IMG/VR virus record: IMGVR_UViG_3300044630_003091
Coordinates: 1 to 49,308 of that record
Direction: 5' to 3' (one strand)
DNA length: 49,308 nucleotides
From: a virus
The notes beneath the pieces were generated by a model that saw only the letters and a list, made by a program, of their open reading frames with translations, ran no database searches and had not been told where the DNA came from. A program made the position numbers and the translations under genes. Positions 34,805-43,367 of the stretch are shown one piece after another. The first letter of the stretch is position 1, and each line of letters opens with the position of its first letter.

Positions 34805-36614
34805 TCTTTCTAATGTGCAGCTTCATTTAGTTGATAGTGCAGAAAAGGCGACTCAATTTCTTGAATGGTTGAGTGAGCGTAGGCCGCACAACGCTATCTC
34901 AGTCGATACTGAGACCGGCGAGCTACCTGGTAATCCACGCGACCATGCGTTTTCGCCTTGGCATGGTCAACTGCGCCTTGCACAGGTTGGCGACGGACAA
35001 CAAGGCTGGTCGATCCCATGGGACGAGTGGAAGGGCGTCTTCTACGAAGCCATGGACAAGTTCGATGGCCCAATCATCTGCCATAACATTGCGTTCGAGG
35101 CTCGCTGGTTTGCTGTCCAGTCTCGTTGGGAATTGCCTTGGCACCGTGCGCACGACACAATGATCATGTCGCACATCATTGATCCACTAGGCTCTGGCGC
35201 TTTGAAGCGACTTGCGGCATTGCATATTGATAGCCGTGCAGTTGCATTGCAAGAAACGCTCGACACGGAACTTGCTAAGAACGGCTGGACATGGGGAACT
35301 GTTCCAGTAAACTTCCAACCGTATTGGTCATACGGTGCGCTTGACTGCGTGCTTACAACTCGCCTATGGGAAATGTTCTACGAAAAATGCGGACCAGATG
35401 GTCCGTACCATAAGCCGTACGAGCTTGAAATGGCGACGCGCCGCATCGTCACTCGAATGGAGCTCAACGGCGCACGTATCGACCTTGACTACTCAAAGAA
35501 AAAATTCGATGAACTTACAGCGTATAGCGATTCAGTAAAGACATGGGCCAAGCAGCAGTATAGCGGTGTCTCAATCACGAGTAACCAGCAGCTCGTACGT
35601 TTGTTCGAAAGCATCGGCGCTGAAATTACGGAGTTCACTCCAACAGGACAAAAGTCATGCACAAAAGATCAGCTAAAGATGCTGATGATTACTGGCACAG
35701 ACGAAGTAAAGAATCTTGCTGACACTGTTCTTAAACAGCGTAAGGCAGACAAACTTGCTAATACATATTTCTCTAACTTTCTTACCGGCTCAATTGACGG
35801 AATCGTCCACCCATCTGTCCGTACGCTTGGCGCACGTACAAGCCGCATGTCGATTACAAACCCGGCACTTCAGACTCTGCCTAAAGGTGACAACGTTGTT
35901 CGTAGCGCGTTTATTCCTAAAGACGATGATCACGTCATTGTCACAAGTGACCTTGATCAAGTTGAGTTCCGTATGTTCGCCAGCCTTTCACAAGACGCAA
36001 ACTTAGTGCAGTTGTTCCACCTAGCTGATGCAACAGGATCTGATCCGTTTACCGAGATTGGTCGTGAGGTATATGCTGACCCAGACATGCAAAAGTCTGA
36101 TAAGCGCCGTGGTCTTATCAAAAGTATGATCTACGGCCGACTCTATGGCGCCGGTGTCGCGAAGCAGGCACTCACCGCTGGCGTGCATGAGGCTCAAATG
36201 AAAGGCACGTCTGACGCATTCGACAATAGATTCCCTGGAATGACATTGTTCCAGCGTCAAATTGAAGACGCTGGTATGCGCCGCGTCAGAGCCGAAGGCC
36301 AAGGCTACGTATACACATGGACCGGGCGCCGTATTCCTTGTGATGAAAATCGTGTATACACTCTGGTTAATTACCTAATTCAAGGTGGTGCTGCTGAAGT
36401 GTTCAAGAGTAATCTTGTAAAGCTTGATCAAGCCGATCTAACAGAATTGTTGATTGTGCCTGTGCATGACGAAATTGTTCTCAACGCTCCACGCAAGGAC
36501 GCTGAAGAAATCAAGAAACTAGTTAAGGAATGTATGACAACAACTGAAGGCTGGTCAGTGCCACTTACTGCAGACGTCGATGGTCCGCTTGAAAATTGGG
36601 GAGATAAGTACTAA
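34791..36614 (+). CDS. DNA polymerase, family A, with 3'-5' exonuclease domain
   Basis: Start ATG 34791 has GGAG six bases upstream; an in-frame TTG at 34779 lacks one. The 607-residue enzyme has Exo I (SVDTETG), Exo II (CHNIAFEARW), Exo III (YGALDCVLTTRLW), and polymerase motifs A (TSDLDQVEFRMFASLS), B (KRRGLIKSMIYGRLYG) and C (VPVHDEIVL). Exo II has Glu103 where most family members have Asp. At the position of E. coli Phe762, in motif B, this enzyme has Tyr448, as in T7 polymerase; this residue class is linked to virulent, fast-replicating phages. Length is that of phage PolA without the 5' nuclease domain. It overlaps both neighbours, in a replication operon. Confidence 0.95.
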   Translation: MTTTDLSNVQLHLVDSAEKATQFLEWLSERRPHNAISVDTETGELPGNPRDHAFSPWHGQLRLAQVGDGQQGWSIPWDEWKGVFYEAMDKFDGPIICHNIAFEARWFAVQSRWELPWHRAHDTMIMSHIIDPLGSGALKRLAALHIDSRAVALQETLDTELAKNGWTWGTVPVNFQPYWSYGALDCVLTTRLWEMFYEKCGPDGPYHKPYELEMATRRIVTRMELNGARIDLDYSKKKFDELTAYSDSVKTWAKQQYSGVSITSNQQLVRLFESIGAEITEFTPTGQKSCTKDQLKMLMITGTDEVKNLADTVLKQRKADKLANTYFSNFLTGSIDGIVHPSVRTLGARTSRMSITNPALQTLPKGDNVVRSAFIPKDDDHVIVTSDLDQVEFRMFASLSQDANLVQLFHLADATGSDPFTEIGREVYADPDMQKSDKRRGLIKSMIYGRLYGAGVAKQALTAGVHEAQMKGTSDAFDNRFPGMTLFQRQIEDAGMRRVRAEGQGYVYTWTGRRIPCDENRVYTLVNYLIQGGAAEVFKSNLVKLDQADLTELLIVPVHDEIVLNAPRKDAEEIKKLVKECMTTTEGWSVPLTADVDGPLENWGDKY

Positions 36615-37090
36615 TGAAAAGATTGATTATCGCAGTTGATCCAGGTAAGGCTAGCGGCATATGCGCGTTCACTATCGAGTCTGGTGATGCCAACCCTGAG
36701 TTAATTATGTCTGGAGAATACCAACCAGAGGAGTACGCTACGCCAATACGCGAACTTATTAAGAGTGCGATCGACAATGGCTATGTGCTCGCTGTGACAT
36801 GTGAGCGATTCATAATCAATGCTCAGACAGCTAAAAACTCACAAGCTCCGTATTCTCTCGAACAAATAGGTGTTTTGAAGCAGATTCTTAGAGATTTTGG
36901 TTATTCTGATTCAGAATTAAAGTATCAAAGCCCATCAGACGCTAAAAGAATGTTCGGAAATGATGCGCTTAAGACACTAGGGTATTGGCACAAGGGCGGC
37001 GGTGGGCACGCTTTAGACGCGATTAGGCACGGTTTATTATATTTAGCCAAGAATGGATGGACGCCTCTAAAGCTCCTCGAAAGGTACTAA
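36614..37090 (+). CDS. RuvC-like Holliday junction resolvase
   Basis: Start overlaps the polymerase stop (TAATG). The 158-residue protein has the RNase H-like resolvase core: AVDPGKASG with the first Asp, CERFII with the central Glu, and HALDAIRHGLLYL with the last acidic residue and adjacent His. The size fits phage RuvC-type nucleases that resolve branched replication intermediates before packaging. Confidence 0.82.
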   Translation: MKRLIIAVDPGKASGICAFTIESGDANPELIMSGEYQPEEYATPIRELIKSAIDNGYVLAVTCERFIINAQTAKNSQAPYSLEQIGVLKQILRDFGYSDSELKYQSPSDAKRMFGNDALKTLGYWHKGGGGHALDAIRHGLLYLAKNGWTPLKLLERY

Positions 37091-37100
37091 GAAAAATATT

Positions 37101-37120
37101 TGTGCGCTTGCGCGCATTTT
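37101..37120 (+). terminator. Probable Rho-independent terminator
   Basis: TGTGCG (37101-37106) pairs with CGCGCA (37111-37116) through one G-U, loop CTTG, followed directly by TTTT. Ends the polymerase/resolvase transcript. Confidence 0.5.
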
Positions 37121-37131
37121 GACTTAGTACA

Positions 37132-37140
37132 TGATACAGT
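37132..37140 (+). promoter_or_regulatory. Extended -10-like motif TGATACAGT
   Basis: TGRTANNNT class, 29 nt before the GTG start at 37170 and just after the terminator hairpin, so it would restart transcription for the helicase operon. Confidence 0.42.
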
Positions 37141-37169
37141 GACATATAACGAAACGACAAGAGGTAAAC

Positions 37170-38957
37170 GTGCCAGTATCCGTAGACTTAACTACAGACG
37201 GTAAATACATTAGAATCGACACGGAGTGGCGATTCAAAGAGCTATGTAAGACAATTCCAGGTGCAACGTGGAATGCTTCAGAAAAAGCATGGAAGGCTCC
37301 ACTAGGCTGGGCAACATGTTTAGCCTTGCGTTCTGTATTCAAGAACGATCTTGAGATTGGTCCGCGGCTTGGAGCGTGGGCAGCTAATGAGCTTGCCACC
37401 CGAGTTACTCCTGCAAACGATCTTCGCGATCTAGAAGACTACGAAGGTGACGAAAAGCTGTTTCCTCATCAACGTGCCGGTGTTGCATTTCTTTCTACCG
37501 CACGTCGCGCTCTCCTCGCCGATGAACCAGGACTCGGTAAGACCGCACAGACGATTCGTGCGCTAAGGTACATCCATGAGACTGAGGACAGCGTATTTCC
37601 TACGCTTATCACCTGCCCCAACACGCTGAAGAAAAACTGGCAGCGTGAATTTACAATGTGGTGGCCAGAAGCAAACGTTCAGGTAATTAGTGGATCAGCA
37701 GTTCAGCGCCGTAAGCAGTTTGACGCTGGCGCAGATGTCTACGTCATTAACTGGGAATCCCTACGTTCACATTCGCGCCTTGCGCCGTACGGATCAGTCG
37801 CGCTTACACGATGTGTCGCGTGTGGTGGCCATGATGAAAAGATCAGCGAAAATCGCTGCGAAGTTCATGTCCGTGAGCTAAATGAAATAGACTTTAAGGC
37901 AGTAGTCGCAGACGAAATTCACCGCTCAAAGGAACCTAAATCAAAACAGACTCGTGCTCTTTGGGCAGCAACTGGTGACGCAGACATTCGTTTTGCTCTT
38001 ACAGGCACACCCATTGCGAACAACGTGCTCGATCTTTGGTCGATTCTTCACTGGCTGTCGCCGACTGAATGGCCAAGCAAGACACGCTGGATTGATCGCA
38101 TGGTCGACACTATGATGAATGCCTTTGGCGGCATGATTGTTCTTGGTGTTAAGCCTCACATGCAAGAAGAGTTTTACGCAACTATCAATCCACGTATGCG
38201 TCGCATGCTCAAGGCTCGCGTGCTGCCTTGGTTGCCGCCAGTCATGAAAGAGCGCCGTGACGTAGAAATGTCGACAAAGCAGCGCAAGGCGTATGAACAA
38301 ATGCGCGATCTAATGATCGCAGAAATTGAAGGTGGCGGAGCTGTTACAGCGCCAAGCGCACTGACGCAGACGACGCGCTTGTTGCAGTTTGCTAACTCGT
38401 TTGCTGAGTCGCACTTGGTTGACGAATTCACTGGCGAAACCAAGGTGATATTGGCTGCGCCATCGTGCAAGGTCGACGCACTTATGGACGACATCAAGAG
38501 TGGTGACTTTGGTGATGACTCAGTAGCTGTCTGCGCAGTATCTCGTCAGCTTATTGAGTTACTCAGCACAGAAATGACAAAGGCCAGCATTCCCCACGGA
38601 CTAATCACTGGTGCGCAAAACGAAGACGAACGCCAGCAAGCTGTTGATGATTTTCAGTCAGGCAAGATCAAATGGATCTTGTTCACAGCTCAAGCGGGTG
38701 GTGTTGGTATTACATTGACCGCCGCCCGTCGCATGGTGATGCTTCAGCGCCCGTGGTCACTTGTTGACTACAAGCAAGCACTAGATCGTGTACACCGTAT
38801 CGGTAGCGAGATCCATGACTCGATCACAATCATTGACTACGTCACTGATGGCACCATCGAAGAACGCGTAATTGACGTTCTCGACTCAAAGGCTGAAAGC
38901 TTCGAGCAAATCGTAAAAGACAAAGAAAAATTGCTTGCAATTATCAAAGGAAAGTAA
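37170..38957 (+). CDS. SNF2-family DNA helicase/translocase (HARP/SMARCAL1-like)
   Basis: GTG start with AGAGGTAA upstream. The 595-residue protein has a short N-terminal HARP-like segment (about 10-70: TEWRFKELCKTIPGATWN, WKAPL) then SF2 motifs: DEPGLGKTAQ (Walker A), ADEIH (Walker B), ALTGTPIANN (III), and in the second lobe AQAGGVGITLTAA and RPWSLVDYKQALDRVHRIG (V and VI). A CxxC and H-containing insertion (CVACGG...CEVH) interrupts lobe 1 and may bind zinc. Proteins of this type anneal or remodel DNA forks; here it would assist replication or recombination with the nuclease that follows. Confidence 0.9.
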   Translation: MPVSVDLTTDGKYIRIDTEWRFKELCKTIPGATWNASEKAWKAPLGWATCLALRSVFKNDLEIGPRLGAWAANELATRVTPANDLRDLEDYEGDEKLFPHQRAGVAFLSTARRALLADEPGLGKTAQTIRALRYIHETEDSVFPTLITCPNTLKKNWQREFTMWWPEANVQVISGSAVQRRKQFDAGADVYVINWESLRSHSRLAPYGSVALTRCVACGGHDEKISENRCEVHVRELNEIDFKAVVADEIHRSKEPKSKQTRALWAATGDADIRFALTGTPIANNVLDLWSILHWLSPTEWPSKTRWIDRMVDTMMNAFGGMIVLGVKPHMQEEFYATINPRMRRMLKARVLPWLPPVMKERRDVEMSTKQRKAYEQMRDLMIAEIEGGGAVTAPSALTQTTRLLQFANSFAESHLVDEFTGETKVILAAPSCKVDALMDDIKSGDFGDDSVAVCAVSRQLIELLSTEMTKASIPHGLITGAQNEDERQQAVDDFQSGKIKWILFTAQAGGVGITLTAARRMVMLQRPWSLVDYKQALDRVHRIGSEIHDSITIIDYVTDGTIEERVIDVLDSKAESFEQIVKDKEKLLAIIKGK

Positions 38958-38961
38958 ATAA

Positions 38962-39924
38962 ATGACAGATATCGCAGGAGTCCCTGTTGAGGTGAAAGCC
39001 CCTATCAGGATCTCAAACTCAGAAATTCAGACATTCAAAGATTGTCGGCGTAAATGGTGGCTAACGTACTACCGTAGACTACAGCCTATGGTACAAAATC
39101 ACACTGGTGCGTTGGCGCTCGGTTCACGAGTTCACGAAGCATTTGATATGCACTACTCGACAGGAATTAATCTTCTTGAAGCATACGGCACGCTCGTCGA
39201 AAAAGACCGTCAGGCAATGATCATGAGTTTCCGCGACACAGTTGATCTTGATAGTGAAGCCGAGCTTGGGCGCATCATGCTTGAAGGATACCAAGACTGG
39301 GTAAACGAGAATGGCATTGACGCTGATCTTGAAATGATCTCGACTGAAGAAATCATTTCAATGCCTATGTTCGACGGCGCAGTCGAACTTCAAGGTAAGC
39401 TCGACATGCGTGTTCGCCGCAAAGCAGACGGTGTTCGCATGTTTCGTGACTTCAAGACAGTCGGTGGTTCGTTTACAGAGTTTGCTTCACTTGCGCACAT
39501 GAACGAACAGATTCTTACGTACATGGTTCTTGAGGCACACCAAAACAAAGAAGGCGAACGCTGTGAGGGCGGCATCTTTACTTTGCTCAAAAAAGTAAAG
39601 CGTACCGCTAACGCTAAGCCTCCGTTTTACGAACAAATTGAAGTTCGCCACAATACTTTTGCACTACGTTCGTTTTGGAACAGATTGCACGGTACAGTTC
39701 GTGACATGCTCAACGTGAGAAAAGCTCTAGACGAAGGTCAAGATCACTTCTCGGTGGCATACCCGCGTCCCAGCAGGGACTGCAAGTGGAAATGCCAATT
39801 CTTCGCTATATGCCCACTGTTCGACGACGGCAGCGCCGCCGAACACGCAATTAGTGAGCTGTTTAAGGTCGATGACCCATACAGTTACTACAACAACAAC
39901 ACAGAGATGAAAGGAAGTGACTAA
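38962..39924 (+). CDS. PD-(D/E)XK nuclease, Cas4/RecB-like, with Fe-S cysteines
   Basis: A 320-residue protein. Nuclease core: GSRVHEAFD (His), ELQGKLDMRV (Asp), FRDFKTVGG (D-x-K), and NEQILTYMVL. Four cysteines, one near the start (KDCRRKWW) and three near the end (CKWKCQFFAIC), are spaced as in Cas4/AddB-type 4Fe-4S nucleases. Such exonucleases trim DNA ends for recombination. It is followed three nucleotides later by a RecA-like ATPase, a pairing seen in many phages with single-strand annealing or recombination systems. Confidence 0.87.
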   Translation: MTDIAGVPVEVKAPIRISNSEIQTFKDCRRKWWLTYYRRLQPMVQNHTGALALGSRVHEAFDMHYSTGINLLEAYGTLVEKDRQAMIMSFRDTVDLDSEAELGRIMLEGYQDWVNENGIDADLEMISTEEIISMPMFDGAVELQGKLDMRVRRKADGVRMFRDFKTVGGSFTEFASLAHMNEQILTYMVLEAHQNKEGERCEGGIFTLLKKVKRTANAKPPFYEQIEVRHNTFALRSFWNRLHGTVRDMLNVRKALDEGQDHFSVAYPRPSRDCKWKCQFFAICPLFDDGSAAEHAISELFKVDDPYSYYNNNTEMKGSD

Positions 39925-39926
39925 CA

Positions 39927-40700
39927 ATGTCAGCAGTACAGCGTTCACTAACTATCATGGTCTATGGCGAGTCAAAGGTTGGTAAATCGACCTTCGCCGT
40001 CACAGCACCATATCCACGCCTTATGCTTGACGTTGAGGGCGGACATAGATTCCTCCCTATCAACGTTAAGTATTGGGATCCACTCCGCGAGGAACCGCCA
40101 GCAGCTGACGGCACTTGGGATACATGCGTAGTCAACGTTACTGACTACGACACTGTTCTCAAGGCGTATCAGTGGCTGCAGATCGGCAAACACCACTTTA
40201 AGTCATTGATCATTGACTCAGTATCTGAGCTTCAAGTAAAATGCGTTGACAACATTGCAGGTAAGAACCAGATGCAAATGCAACAATGGGGCGAGCTTCT
40301 TCGCCACATGGGAGCACTGCTTCGCGATCTTCGCGACTTGACAATGCACGCAACAAATCCTCTTGAGGCTGTAGTTCTTACAGCAATGGCACGTCAAAGC
40401 CCGGATGGTCGCTACCGTCCGTACCTTCAGGGACAGCTTGCAATTCAAGCGCCGTATTTCTATGACATTCTCGGCGCAATTAGCGTTGAAGAATTTCCAA
40501 ACCCAGACCCAACACAGCCGCCTTACAAGGCACGTCGTATGTACGTTGAGCGTACACCGATGTACGAAGCAGGCGAGCGTGTGCAGGGTCGCCTGGGCAA
40601 GATCGTTGAGCAACAACACCTCGGTATCGAGGCGATGCTTGACCAAGTTTTCGGACCACGTCCGGAAAATAAAACCACAACCAAGACAGAAGGAAAGTAA
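39927..40700 (+). CDS. RecA-like AAA ATPase (Sak4-like recombinase)
   Basis: A 257-residue P-loop ATPase: VYGESKVGKST (Walker A), SLIIDSVSEL (Walker B), and a sensor-like region VVLTAMARQ. Phage proteins of this size and motif set, beside a RecB-like nuclease and an SSB-like gene, are Sak4-type single-strand-binding recombinases. No DnaB helicase motifs are seen. Operon partner of the nuclease and the SSB-like protein. Confidence 0.8.
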   Translation: MSAVQRSLTIMVYGESKVGKSTFAVTAPYPRLMLDVEGGHRFLPINVKYWDPLREEPPAADGTWDTCVVNVTDYDTVLKAYQWLQIGKHHFKSLIIDSVSELQVKCVDNIAGKNQMQMQQWGELLRHMGALLRDLRDLTMHATNPLEAVVLTAMARQSPDGRYRPYLQGQLAIQAPYFYDILGAISVEEFPNPDPTQPPYKARRMYVERTPMYEAGERVQGRLGKIVEQQHLGIEAMLDQVFGPRPENKTTTKTEGK

Positions 40701-40703
40701 GCC

Positions 40704-41246
40704 ATGAGCACACTAAACTGGGGAGACCTAGTCAAAGAAGCCGGTGATGTAGCGAGTTATGACCCGCTCCCAGACGGTGACTACGAGCTGCAAATTATTG
40801 AAGCAGTAGCAAAGACCACGCAGAACGGTAAGACAATGTTCGCCGTAAAAGCGCAAGTTACAGTCGGTGCGCACGCAAAGCGCCTCGTATGGGACAACCT
40901 CGTTGTGTCAACTGATAACCCAACAGCACTTGGAATCTTTTTCCGCAAGATGAATTCTCTTGGTCTTGGCCAGGAATACTTTGCAACAAATCCATCCAAC
41001 GCACAAATTGAGCAGACACTTCGCGGTCGTAATTTCCGCGCACAGGTTGGCTCACGCGTATGGCAGGGTCAAAAGAAGAATGAGATCAAGGCGTACTACT
41101 CGGCTGGCGCATCTGCTGCCACAGCAGCACCTGCTCCAGTGGCAGCACCCGCTCCGGCGCCTGCACCCGCTCCTGCACCTGCACCTGCTCCAGTGGCAGC
41201 ACCTGCACCTGCAGCAACAGACACGCCACCTGCAGCGCCGTTCTAA
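40704..41246 (+). CDS. SSB-like protein (DUF669-like) with Pro-Ala tail
   Basis: A 180-residue protein starting four nucleotides after the ATPase. Residues about 18-130 form an OB-fold-like region (LPDGDYELQIIEAV, TMFAVKAQVTVG, LVWDNLVVS, LRGRNFRAQVG). A long low-complexity Ala-Pro tail (about 138-172) links it to a C-terminal tip ending in AAPF. A flexible linker plus a final Pro-Phe is how SSB proteins recruit partners. Binding of single-stranded DNA during replication is inferred from the layout and neighbours. Confidence 0.7.
   Translation: MSTLNWGDLVKEAGDVASYDPLPDGDYELQIIEAVAKTTQNGKTMFAVKAQVTVGAHAKRLVWDNLVVSTDNPTALGIFFRKMNSLGLGQEYFATNPSNAQIEQTLRGRNFRAQVGSRVWQGQKKNEIKAYYSAGASAATAAPAPVAAPAPAPAPAPAPAPAPVAAPAPAATDTPPAAPF
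41122..41218 (+). repeat. Short-period Ala-Pro coding repeat
   Basis: Alternating GCA/GCT-CCT/CCC-type codons encode the Pro-Ala linker of the SSB-like protein. The tract is a slippage-prone near-microsatellite and its length is likely variable among relatives. Confidence 0.6.
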
Positions 41247-41273
41247 TCGGCGAATTACCACACTGACGCTTCA

Positions 41274-41313
41274 GCGGAGGGCCTCTGTTTAGGAAACTAA
41301 ACACGCCCTCCGC
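41274..41313 (+). terminator. Strong two-part hairpin between replication and glycosyl operons
   Basis: GCGGAGGGC (41274-41282) pairs perfectly with GCCCTCCGC (41305-41313). Inside, GTTTAG/CTAAAC (41287-41302) encloses a GAAA tetraloop. No U-run follows, but the stem is the most stable intergenic structure in the window and lies just before a promoter-like element, so it probably ends the replication transcript. Confidence 0.55.
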
Positions 41314-41323
41314 GTTGCTCCTG

Positions 41324-41332
41324 TGGTATCAT
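41324..41332 (+). promoter_or_regulatory. Extended -10-like motif TGGTATCAT
   Basis: TGRTANNNT class, 35 nt before the ATG at 41368 that starts the glycosyl operon. Confidence 0.45.
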
Positions 41333-41367
41333 TCATAACACGCACGACGCATAGGAGATTGACGCGA

Positions 41368-42606
41368 ATGAAAGTCGCTATTTTAGAGCCGGAGCCGGGA
41401 GTAAAGGGCCCAACAGCATGGGCGTTTCGGCTTAAGCATGGATTTATCGGACTAGGTCATGAATGTGACGTAGTTTCGTATACAAAAAGTGGAAAATCAC
41501 GTAAGGCTTGGGGAACACCACAGCCTGGCGCTCGCTGGTGGAGCGAGGCCCCCAACGTAGTTGTAAAAACTGAAAACATTGTAGAAGTACTCGATTCATA
41601 TGACATGATCGTTCTTCCAGAAATTAAGATTCCGCAGCACGACAAGATTGCATTAAAAGCCGGAGAAGGTGTTCTCCCAGAGTATGTTGACGCGCTGCGC
41701 AGAACAAAGACGCCTTGGACTACAGCTCTTCATGGTTCTTTTTACCCAGGTAAAGATATTCCATTTGTTCCGCAACTGCTCGAGTCGCCGTCACGAGGAA
41801 CGACCTTAGTGACAATGAGTGAAGACTCGGCAAACGATAGCAACGATCTTTTCAAGTCAATGAACTGGCTAAAAGGTCCAATGCCATTTATTCCACGATT
41901 CGGCATTGATGATCCGATCACTGACAACTGGACTGTCGGAACTTCTGGTCGATTTATTTATAACAAAGGCCAACCGCTTATCGCGCTCGCCGGCACTAGA
42001 CTGCCAGAGCACGTCACAGTCGAAGTGTGGGGCTCATGCTCTGTTGGCCTAGGACCATCGCCTACATTTATTGTTTATGAGATTCTAAAAGATCACTTTG
42101 GCGCTCAAGTTGCACGTCACGCCACAAACATCAATCTTTCTAAAGGTACTGATGGAAACATCATTACGCCGTACCCGTGGGACGCACGAGTTGAGGGACA
42201 CGCGCTAATTAGATACTTAGGCAACTACGTTGACTCAGCAGCTATCGCACAACGGTTTCGTGTTCATATGAACCTAACCGCCTACAACTTTGCGCGAGGG
42301 CTTGTTGAGTATTCAACGCTAGAAGCTGCTGATGCCGGGGCGCTTTGTATTGTCCCTGAGCATTTATCAGATCCACAATTCAGAATGCATGTTCTTGATT
42401 GGTACAAAGGCTGCCCAACGCAGGGACGTCTAGTGCAACCAGAAGGCCTTGAGCTGATGCAAAGAGTCGCTGACGCGTTTACAACGTGCCTTGAAGTATC
42501 AGACAAAGACCGTATGGAAATAGCTCAACACAACAGAGCGGTGCTGCGTACAAGAAATGATCCACGAAAGACCGCACAGGTAATGATTGAAAGTGCGTTC
42601 TCGTGA
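41368..42606 (+). CDS. Glycosyltransferase, GT-B type
   Basis: The ATG at 41368 (ATAGGAG ten bases upstream) is preferred to an in-frame GTG at 41323 that lies inside the promoter-like motif. About 412 residues. N-terminal Rossmann-like start MKVAILEPEPG with AWAFRLKHGFIGLGHECDVVSYT; after a linker, TVGTSGRFIYNKGQPLIALAG, VTVEVWGSC, and near the C-terminus the acceptor/donor segment NFARGLVEYSTLEAADAGALCIVPEH. This two-lobed pattern with an E-x7-type motif fits GT4-like enzymes using NDP-sugars. First gene of a run of overlapping genes for sugar activation. The acceptor is unknown. Confidence 0.78.
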   Translation: MKVAILEPEPGVKGPTAWAFRLKHGFIGLGHECDVVSYTKSGKSRKAWGTPQPGARWWSEAPNVVVKTENIVEVLDSYDMIVLPEIKIPQHDKIALKAGEGVLPEYVDALRRTKTPWTTALHGSFYPGKDIPFVPQLLESPSRGTTLVTMSEDSANDSNDLFKSMNWLKGPMPFIPRFGIDDPITDNWTVGTSGRFIYNKGQPLIALAGTRLPEHVTVEVWGSCSVGLGPSPTFIVYEILKDHFGAQVARHATNINLSKGTDGNIITPYPWDARVEGHALIRYLGNYVDSAAIAQRFRVHMNLTAYNFARGLVEYSTLEAADAGALCIVPEHLSDPQFRMHVLDWYKGCPTQGRLVQPEGLELMQRVADAFTTCLEVSDKDRMEIAQHNRAVLRTRNDPRKTAQVMIESAFS

Positions 42607-43367
42607 AAGGTCTTTCAGGCGCAGTCATCACTAATAAGCGCGATGGCACAGTTACGAAAACAGGCGGCCTTGTTGATCGAACGATCGAGCAAGGCGAGTG
42701 GATACTTCGCCATGGCGGCGACGCATTCCCTAAAAATGTAAAAATTTTAGAAGACGGCTACAGCATGGAGAGACTTGACTTCATCGAGTACTTTGACGTT
42801 GGTAGTGATTTTTCGATCGACACGCTTCGCCAAAGCGTGTGGTCTCAGCCCGCAGTAGTACCGCCGACTCGTGAGACTGTGCGTCTTCTTCAAGAAAAAA
42901 TGATGCATACGTTTGATAAGCATCTCGCAGGCACACTTGGACAAAGCGAAAAGGTTGCAATTTTAGAAGACGCAACACACGCAGGGAACGGCGCGTATAG
43001 GCTTAGGCACTGTCTAACACACGGTGATCCAACTGCAGAAAATATTATGGTTCGCCCAGGGTACGGAAAAGTATTCATTGACCCAATTCGTGCCACTGAG
43101 GTTGTCCCTGACTCGCCAGCAGTTGATGTCGGAAAGGTGCTTCAAAGCGCGTATGGCTGGGAAGATGCTAAATACGGAACTGGCATTATGGCGTACAAGC
43201 CAAGTGACATTAAGCAAGCGCTAAACGACGATGAACTGTTTGCTGTAGGAGAGTCATGGGCTGTTGTGCATGTAATGCGTGCAATTCCTTACATAGGCAG
43301 AATCATGCCTGACTCGATGGACAAAGTTGTCACCGTACTGAACAAAGCGATTGCGAGAGAACTCTGA
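42603..43367 (+). CDS. Kinase of aminoglycoside-phosphotransferase/choline-kinase fold
   Basis: GTG start overlapping the previous stop (GTGA). The 254-residue protein shows the APH-type catalytic loop LTHGDPTAENIMV, with the metal-binding Asp in FIDPIR. Flanking helices (PAVDVGKVLQSAYGWEDAKY) match this fold. Members phosphorylate small sugars, amino alcohols or choline. Beside a HAD phosphatase and nucleotidyltransferase it would phosphorylate the sugar or alcohol to be activated. The substrate cannot be read from the sequence. Confidence 0.72.
   Translation: MKGLSGAVITNKRDGTVTKTGGLVDRTIEQGEWILRHGGDAFPKNVKILEDGYSMERLDFIEYFDVGSDFSIDTLRQSVWSQPAVVPPTRETVRLLQEKMMHTFDKHLAGTLGQSEKVAILEDATHAGNGAYRLRHCLTHGDPTAENIMVRPGYGKVFIDPIRATEVVPDSPAVDVGKVLQSAYGWEDAKYGTGIMAYKPSDIKQALNDDELFAVGESWAVVHVMRAIPYIGRIMPDSMDKVVTVLNKAIAREL

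Noticed and set aside
38174-38497. Reverse-strand open frame in the helicase gene
   Set aside because: Antisense shadow of a clearly conserved SNF2 coding sequence.
41323-41367. N-terminal extension of the glycosyltransferase
   Set aside because: The GTG lies in a promoter-like motif; ATG 41368 has a ribosome site and gives the normal MKVAILEPE start.
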